A stretch of DNA of 64,000 bases from Burhinus oedicnemus. Taxonomy: Eukaryota > Chordata > Aves > Charadriiformes > Burhinidae. A model generated the notes under the pieces. That model searched no databases, was not told where the DNA came from, and saw nothing but the letters and a program-made list of their open reading frames with translations. Shown piece by piece: positions 1 to 13,077 of the stretch (positions within the stretch are counted from its first letter, which is position 1; each line of letters starts with the position of its first letter). The stretch is from the NCBI GenBank assembly GCA_008921705.1, contig VFFE01006040.1, positions 111,228 through 175,227 of the forward strand, written 5' to 3'. The position numbers were made by a program, and so were the translations under genes.

Positions 1-42
1 AAAATGTCTTCTCCACCCTGTTGTTGTATGTTCCTTTGACAG

Positions 43-3000
43 GTGGACTGCAGTACGTATCCCAACACTACAAATGAGGAAGGAAAAGAGGTGTTGGTCT
101 GCACCAAGATCCTCAGCCCCATCTGCGGTACCGATGGAGTCACCTACAGCAACGAGTGCCTACTCTGTGCCTACAATATGTATGTAATGCATAGGAGATC
201 TCAGGCAGCAGTGCTTAGGACTCCTGGCAGCACCACTTTTCAAGAAACAGTGATCTGTCATATGTCACTTGTGTCAATTCCTTCAAAATGATCTTGGGTA
301 TCACTGCGTGGCACTCCGTTGCCTAGACATCGCTTTAGTCACCATGTCTCTTTTTTGCTGGTGTAATTTATTCAGGTTTTTCTTCTCCAGCTCAAGGATC
401 AGCCAGATGACAGCCCCTAGGGCACATCTCATCACAGCAAAGCAAAGCAAAAGGATGGAGAGATGCTCTGCTCTGAACTGCACAAAGTGGTCCTAAAGCT
501 CTCAGGGTCTTTACATCCCCACCAGCCACTTGGTGCTAGCTGGTCAGGGAGGATGGCTCTACCTTCTCAAAAAATATATATTAGCCTGACTGATAAAAAG
601 AGTCAGCTTTGACTTGTATTAGTTACATATTTCTAGCACCTAGGATGTAGCAAGAAGTCTTTGCTAAACTTCCTAACATTTGTCTTTCCCTCTCCAGAGA
701 ATATGGAACAAATGTCAGCAAAGACTACGATGGAGAATGCAAGGAAGTTGTCCCGGTAAGTGAAACCAAGAGCAAAACAAGGGTCATGTCTCGCTTCTGA
801 GTGGCCAAAGCTCCTTACTGACTCCCCCAAGAAATAATTCAAACACTAAATAAGAGGACATATGAGATGTCAGAGTCTTGCACTGGTCATCTTCAAGTGA
901 AATGTCATCATAGTGAAACCAAAAAAAAGCATTTTTCCTGGTATCCTAAGTGGCCAGACACACTCACTGGTTCTACTGGCTTCCTGTAAGTAAGCCTTCA
1001 CCAGCGCTTTGTGGCGCGTTCCCTCAACAGGTGGACTGCAGTAGATATCCCAACATGACAAATGAGGAAGGCAAAGTGCTGTTGCTCTGTGATAAAGCCC
1101 TCAGCCCCATCTGCGGTACTGATGGGGTCACCTACGACAACGAGTGCCTGCTATGTGAACATAACCTGTGAGTACTGTGAGTGCAGAGCTCTTCTGTGAG
1201 GGACAGCGAGTGCTTAGATCTCCCCACAGTTGCTCTTCTGAATATCAGGACTTCTACCAAGGCCATTTCTGTGAGGCATTTGGACTTTGACCCTCCTCTT
1301 TCCCTGGTAACTAGACCCCATTTTCCTTTGTGATTAGAAGGAAAACTGCGCCTTTGATCTAGAGAGACAAGTAGAGGGCTTTGTGGGGATCTAACACAGG
1401 ACACAATGCTTCCCTTAACTAAGTTAAAAGGGTCCATGCAGCAGATGCTGCCTTGCAGAGGACGTCAACTAACCTAAGGTGCATCTACATTGTCACACAA
1501 CCTAGCTCCTCATTCACCCTAACGCCCTGCACTCTCCCTTGTCCTTCACATCATGCCATAAGCCAGCACTCCAGCAGGCTGTGGCACCACCTGAGCTGCT
1601 ATCTAGAGCCCTGTGGACATGGCCCAGGCTGGACATGTCCTGTACCCTGTATGTTGTACCTGGGACTGATCAGCACTGCTGGGACATGGGGTTCAGCAGT
1701 GCAGGTTGCTTGCAGAGCTCCCTAACGTGTGTCTCTTCCCTTCCCAGAGAGCTTGGAACCAGTGTTGGCAAGAGGTACGATGGTGAATGCAAGAAGGAAA
1801 TCGCTACAGTAAGTGAACTGTGTGATGTGGGACTGGGTTTCAGTCCCGCCAATGTCCGGGGAAGCACAGCCAGTGTCTGCAGCAGCTTCCCACAAGAGTG
1901 TAACTGCTGCTGTGCTTCAGCACAGGGAAGATTTTGCTTTCTCCACACGTAATACACATTATCTGTGCTAACATCAGAAAAGGAAGAGGGTGACTGCACA
2001 GGAAGGGATCAGTAAAAGAGCAGTAGCAGAAACAATCCATCAGGGTGGAACTGAGAATAAGAACACAGAATGGCTTTTGGGGTCGGACCAATGGTCCATC
2101 AAGCCCACGATGGCTTGATGCAGAGCCTGCTCTTAGCAGGGGTCATAAGGATTGTGCAGGACATAGTAAGAGTGAGTATTTACGGGGCTTCTACTCTTCC
2201 AACCTCCAGCTATTTTCAGGTGATGGACCTCAGCTAGGTGTGATTTCTGTGTAGTCAGTAAGCCTCGATAGATTTCTCCTCCATGAAATTCCTCAGCTTC
2301 TTCCTGGACCCATATACGTTTTTTGCACTACGATAGCTCTTAGCAAGCGTAGAACCCATTGCACAAAGAAATAAAATCCTGCTCTCACAGTATCTAGCTA
2401 AGTGCTGATCTTCCTCTTTTAAGACTACAGGAGAGATACTGGACCCTTATGCAGGCATCAGCACCTACGCTTCTCCAGACACCAGTGTTTTCCATTTAAT
2501 TTCCTGGCCAGGTCAGGAACACAGTGCAATATGATCGCGAGCATGGCACATTCACTGGCTGAACTGCTGCTGCTTAGAAATGCTGTGGTTGGGTTATGAT
2601 ATACATCTCTTCAAACAGGAAATTATGATCTATTTTTATATTATTAAATTCTCCTGACATAGGAGAAACTGACACCTCAGTTTATATCAGATTGTGCAAG
2701 GAAGTTAATTACTTTTAGCTAGATCGTTATCATTAGCACTGCAGCTGTAGCTAGGGGTTCAAGCCCTTCTGCTATTGCCTCCATCATAGCCTTCACAGCC
2801 TTCACATTCGACTTTTTTTTTGTTTTTCTGCAGGTTGACTGCAGTGACTACCCTAAACCTGCCTGCTCACTTGAGTACATGCCTCTCTGTGGCTCTGACA
2901 GCAAAACGTACAGCAATAAGTGTAACTTCTGCAATGCAGTTGTGTACGTACAAACACGCATCACATTCGTGTTATCAGTTGCTTCATACAGGCACAAGTT

Positions 3001-3474
3001 TGCACAGTTGCCACTTTCTTGTTTGCTGACCAGTGTTGACTAGGGACTTGCAGCAGGAAAGGATACCAGCCATCATGCCAACAATTGTTTGTGGTTTTTT
3101 TTTTCATTTGAGCAAAGAGCTACGTCTGGTTTGTTAGTGTGAATGGTTCGAAGACCAGTAACCTTAATGGAGTTTTTCTTGCACGTTGCAAAGAAAATGA
3201 AATTTGAAGTTTCATTGTAGTTTCCCCAAGATATTTCTGGTCTTAAGAATGGGTTAAATCTTTTTACCATCTCTTAATAATCAAATAGCTAACAGGACTC
3301 TGAGTCTGCAAGTTCTGTGGCTCTGGGGCAGGATCATATCTGATGCCTTCTCTAGGAGCCAAGCAAAAGTACAGATTGTAGCAGGCAGGACTCTGTGTCT
3401 AATCCATTTTTCCTCTCCTCATTTTCAGGGACAGCAACGGGACTCTCACTTTAAGCCATTTTGAAAAATGCTGA
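43..3474 (+). CDS. SPINK7: Ovomucoid, 3' part: three Kazal domains (5' end outside window)
   Basis: Secreted egg-white serine protease inhibitor with three tandem Kazal domains. I read six coding exons, all with GT-AG borders: 43-179, 698-755, 1031-1167, 1748-1808, 2834-2943 and 3429-3474 (stop TGA 3472-3474). Together they encode 182 residues in one frame. Domain I is exons 1-2, domain II exons 3-4, domain III exons 5-6. Each has six Cys and the C-G-[TS]-D-x-[VK]-T-Y core. P1 residues (second residue after Cys2) are Lys (CTKI), Lys (CDKA) and Leu (CSLE). N-glycosylation sequons are NTT, NVS, NMT and, in domain III, NGT. Domain III ends [11 protein letters not shown], close to the known avian ovomucoid third-domain ending. 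The exon at 43 starts in phase 0 after an AG, so the signal-peptide exon(s) lie to the left. Identification is very firm; the symbol follows chicken usage (also OVM). Confidence 0.95.
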
Positions 3475-3590
3475 GTATCGGTGCCGAGAGAATTCACCAC
3501 AGAATCCCCACTGGCAAATCCCAGCTAAAGATCTCACCTCGGTTCATCTCACCCTCTGGGGAACTCAGCTAACTCCTGATTTGCTTTCTC

Positions 3591-3596
3591 AATAAA
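3591..3596 (+). terminator. Poly(A) signal of ovomucoid
   Basis: AATAAA lies 117 bases after the ovomucoid stop codon, with T/G-rich sequence following at about 3610-3640. The 3' UTR would be short (about 140 bases). Confidence 0.8.
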
Positions 3597-3619
3597 CTAA
3601 ATCAGCAACATTTCTTTGT

Positions 3620-5330
3620 CTTGTTTCATGTGCTCTCTCATGAAACATTTTCTTCTGATTTGTTGAATGATGATGCCAGGCTGAATAAGTTACGTGCTCA
3701 TAGCTCTAGGATATAACAAAGACAAGGTCTTGCTCCCCTCCCTCTCATAAAAGGCAGAGAATTAAATACAGATGCATAAACCTCAGAGCTGTGTGACTGC
3801 ACATAAATGGTAGTCAGCCTACATTAGTGTTCAGACCCTTCTAGATGTTTGATATTGTAAAAGGCTGAAATACTGCTCGGAAGTGATGACACTACCTGAT
3901 CTCTCCTAAGGTATTTCTGGTGCACTTTCCCTGTGCAGATGTCATCAGCAAAACCCATTCAGAGTGTGGTGGTGCTGGCGCCAGGAGCTGGACCCTGGCC
4001 TCCGGGCACAGCCCTCACCTGAAGTGTAGCACACTGTGAGGGCAGTCTGTTAGCAAAGCCCATATTTTTCAGGCATGTGAGTGAGCCCTGCCTATTTGTC
4101 TGGGTCCTCCAAATGACATATTTATAGGTCTTTCTCATCTTGAGATCATCCTTTAACAGACTCCAAGTGTTTTAAGATAAATGCCCTCCTAGGGATGGTT
4201 CCTGCTCCTGCCTACTTGTCTTCTCTCTCTGTGTTTAACAACATAATGCTCTTTGCCAGCCCAAGGAGTATTTCAACAGTGTTTCACAATCCAAGGACAA
4301 AGTATCCTTCTGTTTTTTGAGAGTGTGACCTGTCATTGGTATATTGTCCATGAAATTTATTTTGCTTTTGTCTTCTGTTGGGGTATTCAATTGGTGGTTT
4401 TTTGATCCACACAAGAGAAACATAAATATATTGGGCACGTCGCTTCTAAAAAGTAATGTCTCCCACAGGCATTTCTTCTGGGAGCTAAAGGGAGGGCGTT
4501 GCTTGTTTTCCTTGATGGAATGAGGTCATCCAAAAAAGCAATGCTTTGGTGATAAAACAAAGGATTTTATGTTGAGATGGGCAGATAGATGAAGCAGCGA
4601 TTTCCAGATTGAGTTCAACTTTTCTGGGATCCAGGCTAGGGTCTCACATCCTTCTGTCATCGTAAGACTATCGGTCCATTACTGCAAATCTAATGCGCAA
4701 TGCTAATGTCTTTTTGGGAAAATAACAATTGTAAATTCTCTGCAAATGCCCATAAAAGCTGCTCCATCTCTTGTCCAGTCCAAGGACTCCCTTCAGTGTC
4801 TGGGACACCCTTTTGCTTGCCTGCGTAGCTCAGTGTTTTGCTGGTTTCACTAGAACTTAATGGTGCTTTACTAGGATGAAAAAAAAAAGTAGAGACTTTC
4901 CACTCTGGAAGCCATTCATTCAACATTTTGCTTGTGAAAAAGCACTGCGTGTAAATAAGCACTGATAGGTGCCCACAGAGACAATCTGACAGCAGTTGTT
5001 GCTTAGGTTTTTACGGTTGCTCTTTCGCCTGCAGGAATTTTCTATGGTCCTTCAGAAGGAACCTGTCACATATTTCACTTGAAATTATGACACAGAGGGT
5101 GTATCTAACGTATCTAAACTTCTCGTGACTCCTGTTGATGAAGAAGCATTCTTCCTGGCTTACCTCTGTTGAGATTGCCACCCTGACAAAAGACCAGGAA
5201 TGTTACTTCAGAATGTCCTGGTTTGACGATCTGTTGTTCGTTTCAGTGGCCAGTCCAGCCCAAACCACGCCACAGAATAAGGGTGGATAAGCCAAACATG
5301 AATGCGCGCACCCCCCCCCCCAAAGAAATG
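3620..5330. other. Intergenic, ovomucoid to next inhibitor gene
   Basis: I see no Kazal exon, RNA gene or recognisable repeat here on either strand. The open frames in it are short and have no family signature. A C-run sits at 5311-5321, just upstream of the next TATA box. Confidence 0.5.
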
Positions 5331-5338
5331 TGCACACG

Positions 5339-5348
5339 TATATATAAG
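5339..5348 (+). promoter_or_regulatory. TATA box of the one-domain Kazal gene at 5.4 kb
   Basis: TATATATAAG lies 84 bases upstream of the ATG at 5433. Two downstream inhibitor genes have a TATA-like element at a similar distance. Transcription would start near 5370-5380. Confidence 0.7.
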
Positions 5349-5432
5349 CGTGGTTACCACCTGAGGGCAGAGTTAAAGCTACATTTACTGAGCAAAACAG
5401 AGGCTCTGCTGCACACAGAGGCTTTAGCCACC

Positions 5433-7414
5433 ATGAAGATGGCAGGCGTGTTGCTGCTGTTTGCTCTAGCCCTTTGCTGCATCCCAGGTGAGTAGCTTTA
5501 CTGCCTCCTGCTCTGCCTTTGAGTAAGCGCTGGCTGTCTTTAAAACCACAAAAACATCCTCAGACTGGAAAGAGCTTCATTCTACAAGGACTTATTTACT
5601 CCTAGAAAGATAGTGTTGAAAAGACTTGACATCAAAGACTATCACTTATGGGGTAATATTTTAGCAACAGAACTGAGTGGGTAAGAACAACTGTGGGAAC
5701 AGCTCTACTCTCAGCGCTAGTTTATGCATAATGAAAGAAGTGACATGTACGTGGTACAACCCGGAGACTCAGACATCCAGTATTTAACCTCCGAAACATT
5801 GCAGAAACACAAATTATTTTCTTGAATGAAAGCAAACATTCCGTGTGGGCATCCTAAACTGAGACGTAATTTGAGAGCCTGAACAGTTGTAGGAGCTTTA
5901 TAAAAGTTACACTAAATACTAAATACTTCTTTTATTTAAGGAATATTGTGGAAATGCATATAAGATGCTACCTCCATGTACCAGCTTTATGACCCTGTTT
6001 GCCTCAATAACTTGCTTAGCTTTGAGTACACGTTCTGCTCCATGCTTTGAACCATGGAAAATGCATTTCTCTTCTTTTGTTTTGTACAACCTTTTCCATT
6101 CTTGGCTGTAACCCTCATTAAAAAATTATACTACAGAATCAACTTTGTAAACATAGAATATGGCACAAAATTTTGCCTGAAATTCCTTTTGTCTAAGAAA
6201 CCATTTGCTAACAAACAGTGAATGGAATGTTGCATATTCAGGGCACGTATTCACAGATTTTAACTCTAACAGAACCCATGAATTGCATTTGTATCATATT
6301 TCCTTCTTGTTTTCTTTTTTCCAGATATTGATGCACAGCAGGTAAGGGACAGATCTTTCTGTTTTCCATCATTTCTTTCCTTAAAGAAGTTTCTGGATAA
6401 ATCCTTACTAATCACATTGTGATCAAGTATTTGAAAATTCTGAGTCATCCAGCTGTCTGAACAATATTTGCCACAAATATTATTGGGTGCGATATTGCCA
6501 TTTTCATCTGATGATAGTTTCAACAAGTAGTGCAGTATTCCGTTAGCATCCAAGTTATTGTCAAAGTTACTGCAGCAGCATTTATGATGGTTACACAGCA
6601 TCTACATTGCTGGAGGCAACAAACGACCGTACTCCTGCCTTGTCCCTAGGCTTTTTCTCAGCATCTGCTGCTGGCCAGTACCAGGGGGAGCTCTGGGGGT
6701 GTGGGGTGGCTCCTAATGTCACCTTTCTTACATATCTGTTGTTGAGAGCCTTTTTGTGAACATACATTGCATTTATCTATAGAGCTACTGCAGTGACTAC
6801 GTGGTACCCAGACCTGTCTGTACTATGGAGTACATCCCACACTGCGGGTCCGATGGCGTGACATACAGCAATAAATGCCTATTCTGCAATGCATTCCTGT
6901 ATGTATAAAATAAATCTCTTCACTAACTAAATGATGAACTAACTTAGCTTTAACTAACTAATCAGTCTTGGAGACTGGTTGGAGAGGTAAAGTTCTTTTA
7001 TTTTGTGTTTATCTGTTCTCTTAGTAGCAAGGGTCAGATTTTTATTGGGAGAATTTCCCAGGAATTCCTTTCTTGCAGGTATAAAGAGGTAACATTTTGT
7101 AGAGTTCTTCATTTCCCTGTTAAGCAATTTGCTGAAGAGCTTTCTTCCAGCAAACAAAGTCTATTTCCTACAGACGATTTGTTCTTCCTTTAAAATAAGC
7201 CTTTATCTTGTCTTTGAATGTTAGTAATAAAAGGAAATAGCTGGAATAGTGTTCAGAAGTTTTCTGTTTTGGGTAAGTTCCTCTATGATATATCCTTCAC
7301 CAGAGGGAGAGACAAACAGTAAAAGCCCAGATATTCTGTCTCTGAGGTATTGATTTCTTTCTCCACAGGAGAAGCCGTCGGACTCTTCGCTTGATAGGTC
7401 TTCGACAGTGTTAA
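5433..7414 (+). CDS. Secreted single-Kazal-domain protease inhibitor (77 aa)
   Basis: Four coding exons: 5433-5487, 6325-6341, 6783-6898, 7369-7414 (stop TAA 7412-7414). The ATG follows GCCACC (Kozak context). A hydrophobic signal peptide ([16 protein letters not shown]...) is followed by a 17-nt exon coding for ATTG-type linker residues DIDAQQ. The mature part is one Kazal domain with all six Cys; the core is [16 protein letters not shown] and the end is [10 protein letters not shown]1 is Met (C-T-M-E), which favours chymotrypsin- or elastase-like targets. The [18 protein letters not shown] stretch closely resembles the last Kazal domain of chicken ovoinhibitor as I remember it, so this may be a one-domain relative of that gene. 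Length fits single-domain SPINK proteins. All introns are GT-AG, and the frame closes exactly (234 nt). No specific orthologue is assigned. Confidence 0.88.
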
Positions 7415-7537
7415 CTTCTCAACAAGCTTCAGCTCAGAAACAGGAATTCTCCCTGGCGATGTTCCCCGTGGTAGATGCTCCCCTAAAGCCTTGTCCTGAA
7501 CCTTGAAAGCTCCTGATGAATCTTGAAACCTCTGCTT

Positions 7538-7543
7538 AATAAA
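7538..7543 (+). terminator. Poly(A) signal of the one-domain Kazal gene
   Basis: AATAAA occurs 124 bases after the stop codon and is followed by TGTCTTGTTTT, a typical GU-rich downstream element. Confidence 0.75.
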
Positions 7544-7559
7544 AAAAGCCATCAGCATT

Positions 7560-10500
7560 TATGTCTTGTTTTAATAATATGTCTCATTCTGTTTTTACCT
7601 AAGATGTTGCATGATTACAGCACTGCAACACTCCTGGGGTGCGGGTATTAATGGGTAAATTACAGGGAGGGAGAATACATTGTTCTGATCTACAAAGAAA
7701 TCAACCCTAACCACAAGAGCAATGGGTAGATCTTGAGAGCATCTGCCTTCACCCAGCTTTCCAAAAGAAAACCAGGGCTGGAGATGCATCCTGGTGCAAT
7801 GCTCCAGTTGATTTATTCCACTAAGGGCATCCCAGACAGATACTCTCTGCTCGGGTGAGAGGAACTGTCTGCGTCCCCAACCGCTGCTGTCAAATACCTG
7901 CTGCCTCCCCCCTGCGTTACTGTATGGTAGACTTCGACGGCATGAACAGGCCCCAGGCAAACTTAAATATACACGTAATTAGACACAGTCCCAGTCCCAA
8001 GATTGTGGCAGCTGGGTGTATTTTGTGGTTGTTCTGCAAAAGCCATGGAGGCACAGAGGGTCTTGCTGGCACCGGGAGCTCCCCATGGCCATTTCAGTTT
8101 CCAGGGTGAATTCCAATTTCTTATGCCCACAAGAGAAGTAGCGAAGAAGGGCAGTTTCCCAGCTGCATCTCTTCGCCTTGCAAGCAGGGTTGGAAACACA
8201 CCTTTTGGTGAGAGAAGCCCCTTTGCAGTCCGCTCTGCCTCCCAAAGCAACAGGACAAGATGTTTTCTGTGGGCAGGCAGATACCTGGCTGTCCACGTTC
8301 ATGTTTGCAATGTTCGTCGGTGCAGGGTATTGCAGACAACCAGTGGGAAGTCAGATCTAACAGACGTGATGTTCAGAGAACTGCTAGCAATCACTACCAC
8401 AGCCCGTTTCTGCACCTCACCCACCACTTAGCTGTTGCTTGTAGGTAGTTACGTCGGCTGTCGCTTGTAGAGGATCCTTTGAGATTCTTCGGCCTCTGGA
8501 AATCTCAGCTGATGAAAGGAAGGGCTCAGAGTCATAGCGTTAATTTATTATTCATTAACAGCAAAGCACTGGCAGTGTGGCGTGCTGTACAGGCAGCAGT
8601 CTCACAGTCAAATAGTTAATGATCTTAAGTGACAATGTGTCACTTTCCAGAGACCGGAGAGAACAGCTCTCTGAAGGGAGACAATTTATTTCCAAAAGAC
8701 ATGACTCTCTGCAACAATTTAGTGCCAAGTCCCTTCCTGGGACTGGAATGTCCCTCCTGTGAGAGGGAGGTCTGTGTGCAGGAAGGCATTTCAGTCTCAT
8801 ATGCAATTTCTTAGGACCAAGACAAACAGGCTCTGGGAGGTAGTGTGAGGGGTGTGTGGCTCAGGGGTTTCATGCTCCTTCTTGTCCCCCTCCACTGTGT
8901 GAGGGAGTTGGGGGTAATAGAACCCCAGCTCCAGCACTTATTTTCTTTCCTGGGGAGCGGCAGAGAGGATGAGGATGGCCCCCAGGAGCCACGATGCCTT
9001 AGAGACAAGTGGAGCTCCTGACTGCGCTCAAGATCCCAGTGGTCCTCAGAGGGCACCTCCCAGGGCCCATGTCCGCTAAACAGGAAAATCCACCAGGCAA
9101 TTGAGGGGAAACTGTGAGTAGAAATGAGTGGGGACCGATCCTCCACCCTGATGCAGAGCTCAGTTATGTGGCGTTATTCGGGAGTAACCAAGGGCAGAGC
9201 AGGATCCCAGCAGCACCCCCAGACCCCATGGCCTGGGGGGGCAGCTCCTTAGGATGGAGAGGAAGACAGTCCTCTTTTATGGGCACCTCGTTGGAAATAA
9301 TTTTTTTGTTGCTGCTCAATAAAATCCTGCCACAACAACACAAAATCCTCTCACCGTTACTAATCTAACTCTCCCTCCAGGAAATTTAAGGCAGGAAACA
9401 TTGTCTGCCTGCCGAGGTATTTTATGGTACATTTCTTTAAGCAGTACCTCGGCACTTTATGCCATTATCTGATGTTTGTGAATTTAGGAAATGCCATTCA
9501 ATTACCCCACAACCTGATTAACACATTGCATATAGTTATTTTGTTCTGTTCTGTTCTATTTTGTATCAGTGCTTCTGTTTCAGTGTATTGTTCTACTTGT
9601 TTCTGGCCAAAATATACCTCAGGCCAGTCTAGACCTTTCTGTTAATACAGTTTCCCTCTGAGGCTTCATTCAAGATAAACGGTTTGTTACTACGTTCTTT
9701 CTCGATGCAGAGAAAAATAAAATTATGTTTTAAAAGAAAATTACTTGGAGATGTTGTTTTTGAGGGCTGGCTGTGTCAGAGATATTGCAGCGAGGCAGAG
9801 CCAAGACTCGCTGAGGGATTTGCATGTGAGGGGCCAGATCCTCAGCCTTTTGCTGTTAGCATGCGGCTCCCAGACAGTCAAATTATTCCAGACACCTTTG
9901 CCTGTGATATCATCCGTGCTTAAACGACTGGAGATATGCAGGCAGCAATCAGATAGCTGAACTGCAAGGAGAAATATTACACGTGCGGCTTAGAGCAGGG
10001 GCTTTGCTTGCTGTAAATTGAATTCGCGTTCTCATAGAAGATCCAGCTCTGCCCCCCTGTGCAGAAGTATGGGAACAGCAGCCTGGTTTGGGAGCTCCTG
10101 CAGTGTGCCACATCACTAGTCAACGGCAAAGAAATGAGCTTTGTATTTGCCTCTACAGTAGCATAGTCTGGAGCACAGTACCGCTTTATTCTTGTTTATG
10201 GTGTAGTGTGTGAGAGCAGGACATGGGAGCAAGGACAACGATACTGCTGCTGGAATAACAACACATGCTTTTGCATGCACACATCCACTTTTTTTTTTTT
10301 GCCAAAAAATTAAAGTGTATCATTTCTCTTTGTAGCCAGATGAAGCCTGTGACAAGTTTCAAACTAAAGCAGGGAAAATAAATGAAGAATTTTTTAGGTC
10401 GTGGTAGATTATGGACTTGCTTGATATAGGGAATCTTAAGCCCAGACGAAAAGATTCCCAGGAAAGTATCACTGTTATGAGAAGAAATAATGCTGGGTTA

Positions 10501-11003
10501 GAAACTGGGTAGAATTTCCAGAGTTATTGGAAATTTACCTTAACACAAGAGGATCCATCATATGACTAGCAATTTTTATCCCACTCGTGGCCATAAACTT
10601 CTTGAATGTTTGCCCTCTAAGGACTTGAAATAGCAGGAAGAGTTTTATTCAAACTTTTCTGTGGTTGTCACATCTGTAGAAAGGTTAATATAATCCTATG
10701 CTCAAAGTCACTTTACTGAACCCACCATCACGAGACTCCTGAATATCACAGAGGGGTTTTGGCAGGTGAGTTTGTTTTGCCCTTCCCATTTGCAACGTGT
10801 ATGACATTTCCCAAAGCTCACTCTTCCAAATGCATGGACACAGTTGTTTTTGACTGCTCCTAACACCTGTTTTCAACCCATCTGCTGCCCTGCAATTACT
10901 TCTGTCCCATTGCCTCTGTTTCTTATTAATAGAGCTCCTTGTGCAATCCCAGGTCACACCTAGCCCAGCAGCTCTTGCTGCCCTGCCCTGGCTGCTACCG
11001 ATT
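7560..11003. other. Intergenic, no gene recognised
   Basis: I searched for the Kazal core (C-G-x-D-G-x-T-Y) and for 46-nt terminal exons and found neither. Several open frames of 60-140 codons overlap each other on both strands near 7.6-9.2 kb. None shows a family motif, a signal peptide or consistent splice signals. Confidence 0.45.
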
Positions 11004-11365
11004 ATCATAGAATCATAGAATGGTTTAGGTTGGAAGGGACCTTAAAGACCATCTAGTTCCAACCCCCTTGCTGTAGGCAAGGACACCTCCTACTAGACCA
11101 GATTGCTCAAAGCCTCATCCAACCTGGCCTTGACCACTTCCAGGGATGGGGTCTCCACAGCTTCCCTGGGCAACCTGTTCCAGTGTCTCCCATTCTTTCT
11201 CATACACCCTGTAGCAAGACTCTTTCCTTGCTTCTCTTTTTCTCCCTGCTGCCCTGAGAAGTGGCAGGGATTAATGGAGGAAAAGAGCTGCTTGTGGAGC
11301 AGTCCTGGTTGGCTACCCAGACCTTCAGAAGCAGCATGCAGATCAGAGGGGAATCTCCCCACTGG
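11004..11365 (-). mobile_element. CR1 LINE 3' end fragment
   Basis: On the + strand this begins with the reversed CR1 tail, a repeated ATCATAGA unit followed by GGTTTAGGTTGGAAGGGACC. The minus strand then encodes the C-terminal tail of the CR1 reverse-transcriptase protein ([20 protein letters not shown]). It is a 5'-truncated copy, the usual CR1 state. The inner edge near 11365 is approximate. Confidence 0.9.
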
Positions 11366-11369
11366 ATCT

Positions 11370-13070
11370 AATTAATCAAAGGGCAGGTGTTGGCCAAACA
11401 CAAGAATGATGCTGCTCCCTAGCAGATACTCTGCCGTTCACAACATCTCCTGAGTGACCAGCATGATTGGAGCCTGGTAGGAGAGACAAGTGGCGAAGCA
11501 GCATGGTTTCTGGTTACTGGGGATCTCAGATCTGGAGGTGGATATGGAAGGAGAAGCTCAGGTTGCAGGGCTGGAAAGGAGACAGACTACATTCCTGTAG
11601 CCTCACTAACCACCATGGAGCCAGCAAGGGCCATCTCCACCGGTGGCTGGTGCAAGTTCTGAGGAAGCCGTGTTTTCAGGCTTCGGCATTCTTGCCCCTG
11701 GAGAATAATCAATAGTAATGCTTCTGTGATTACTGCTTCCCTTCCAAATACACTCACAATCAGTTCAAGGAATCGGAAAGTCAAGTCGCTCAGGTTGCTA
11801 AGAGTACAACAGAAACAGCTTTCAAAGGAACCCTTCAACTTCTGATATTTGTGAATGAGATCCAAATACCATTAGTCATTTATTTTTCAGGAAAATGATT
11901 TCATTGATATGAACAGGCCAAATCCCGCAAGCTCGATTCTGTGACTACAGTTCCCTTACACTTTCAGCTACATTTTTATGATTTATCTGGCCATGCCAAG
12001 ACTTGAACATCTCCCAGGATAATAAGAAAAACAATTCTGATTTTCTATTTAAAAATCAGGCTGTCTTTAAGCCACACATATGAATCAAGCTTCTTCTAAA
12101 GCACAAACATGTTCGGTCCCTCACTTCCTTCCGTGACTACCTTAAATCAAAAATGTATTATTTTTTTGCAATATTCCTTATTTGTTTTTCCATACACTTG
12201 CGATAGAGTTGAACCACTTAACAAAGCCTAGCACATTACTCTTCACTTATCTTCCCTAAAATACGACTTTCAGCTGACACTCTAAATTTAATGCCATATA
12301 ATAGAGGGGGGGAGGGGGAAGCCTAAGGACTCACCTTCTGTTTGCAGCTGCTGCAAATTTTCCTTTAATGTCTTTGATATTAAGAAGCTGATTTCACCTG
12401 CACAGAACATCACTCGCTTGCCATTAAGAGGAAATGTTACCTTGTTCTCATAATTTCTTAACTAGACTCACGTCTATTGCCAACAGGTGTATAACTCTTG
12501 CTCCTACACAGAAAGATCTTATAAACTTCTGAAATTTTAGGTAATGCTTTCCTGTTGTGATGACTGTTTCCTTTCTCTTGGTGAGGGATCCAGCACACTA
12601 GGAAACTACGGGAGAGATTCATTGAGCCCTCAGCATCTTTAAAGTACACTGATGCCTGTCAAACCCCAGATTTTATGTCTGTAAAAGCTTAGAGCGTCCC
12701 ATGCTGCTGTCCCCCCACCCTGGTGTACCATACAACTCTCCTGGAGCCCAAATACTGTCTAGCATACATAATATGGTAGGCACAAGTTCAAACACTTTCA
12801 ACAAATGGCCTTTTTTTGCTTTACCAACTTCCATACGTAACTTCACGAATTCTACTATTGAGACAGTGCTCGTGTTTGGCAAGTACAAATCACTCATTGT
12901 ACAGCAGCGCGCCTTTGTTAACAAACTGGGCATAGCTCACATTTTTGTTTAATTCTTCTGGGCATCTCTCTAACAAACAAGTGTTCTTTAGAGCTCAACT
13001 CAATAATCAATACAATTTTCCTAGTTTACAGAGCAAATAATTACTTTATGGTATGACCTCACCAGGTCAG
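11370..13070. other. Intergenic, no gene recognised
   Basis: A/T-rich sequence with no supported exon. A short G-rich run occurs at about 12305-12318. The region ends at the TATA box of the three-domain inhibitor gene. Confidence 0.45.
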
Positions 13071-13077
13071 GGAGATG

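Noticed and set aside
7595..8450. Cluster of overlapping 60-140 codon frames on both strands
   Set aside because: Frames overlap in all directions, with no splice logic, domain or codon signal; they reflect locally GC-richer sequence without stops.
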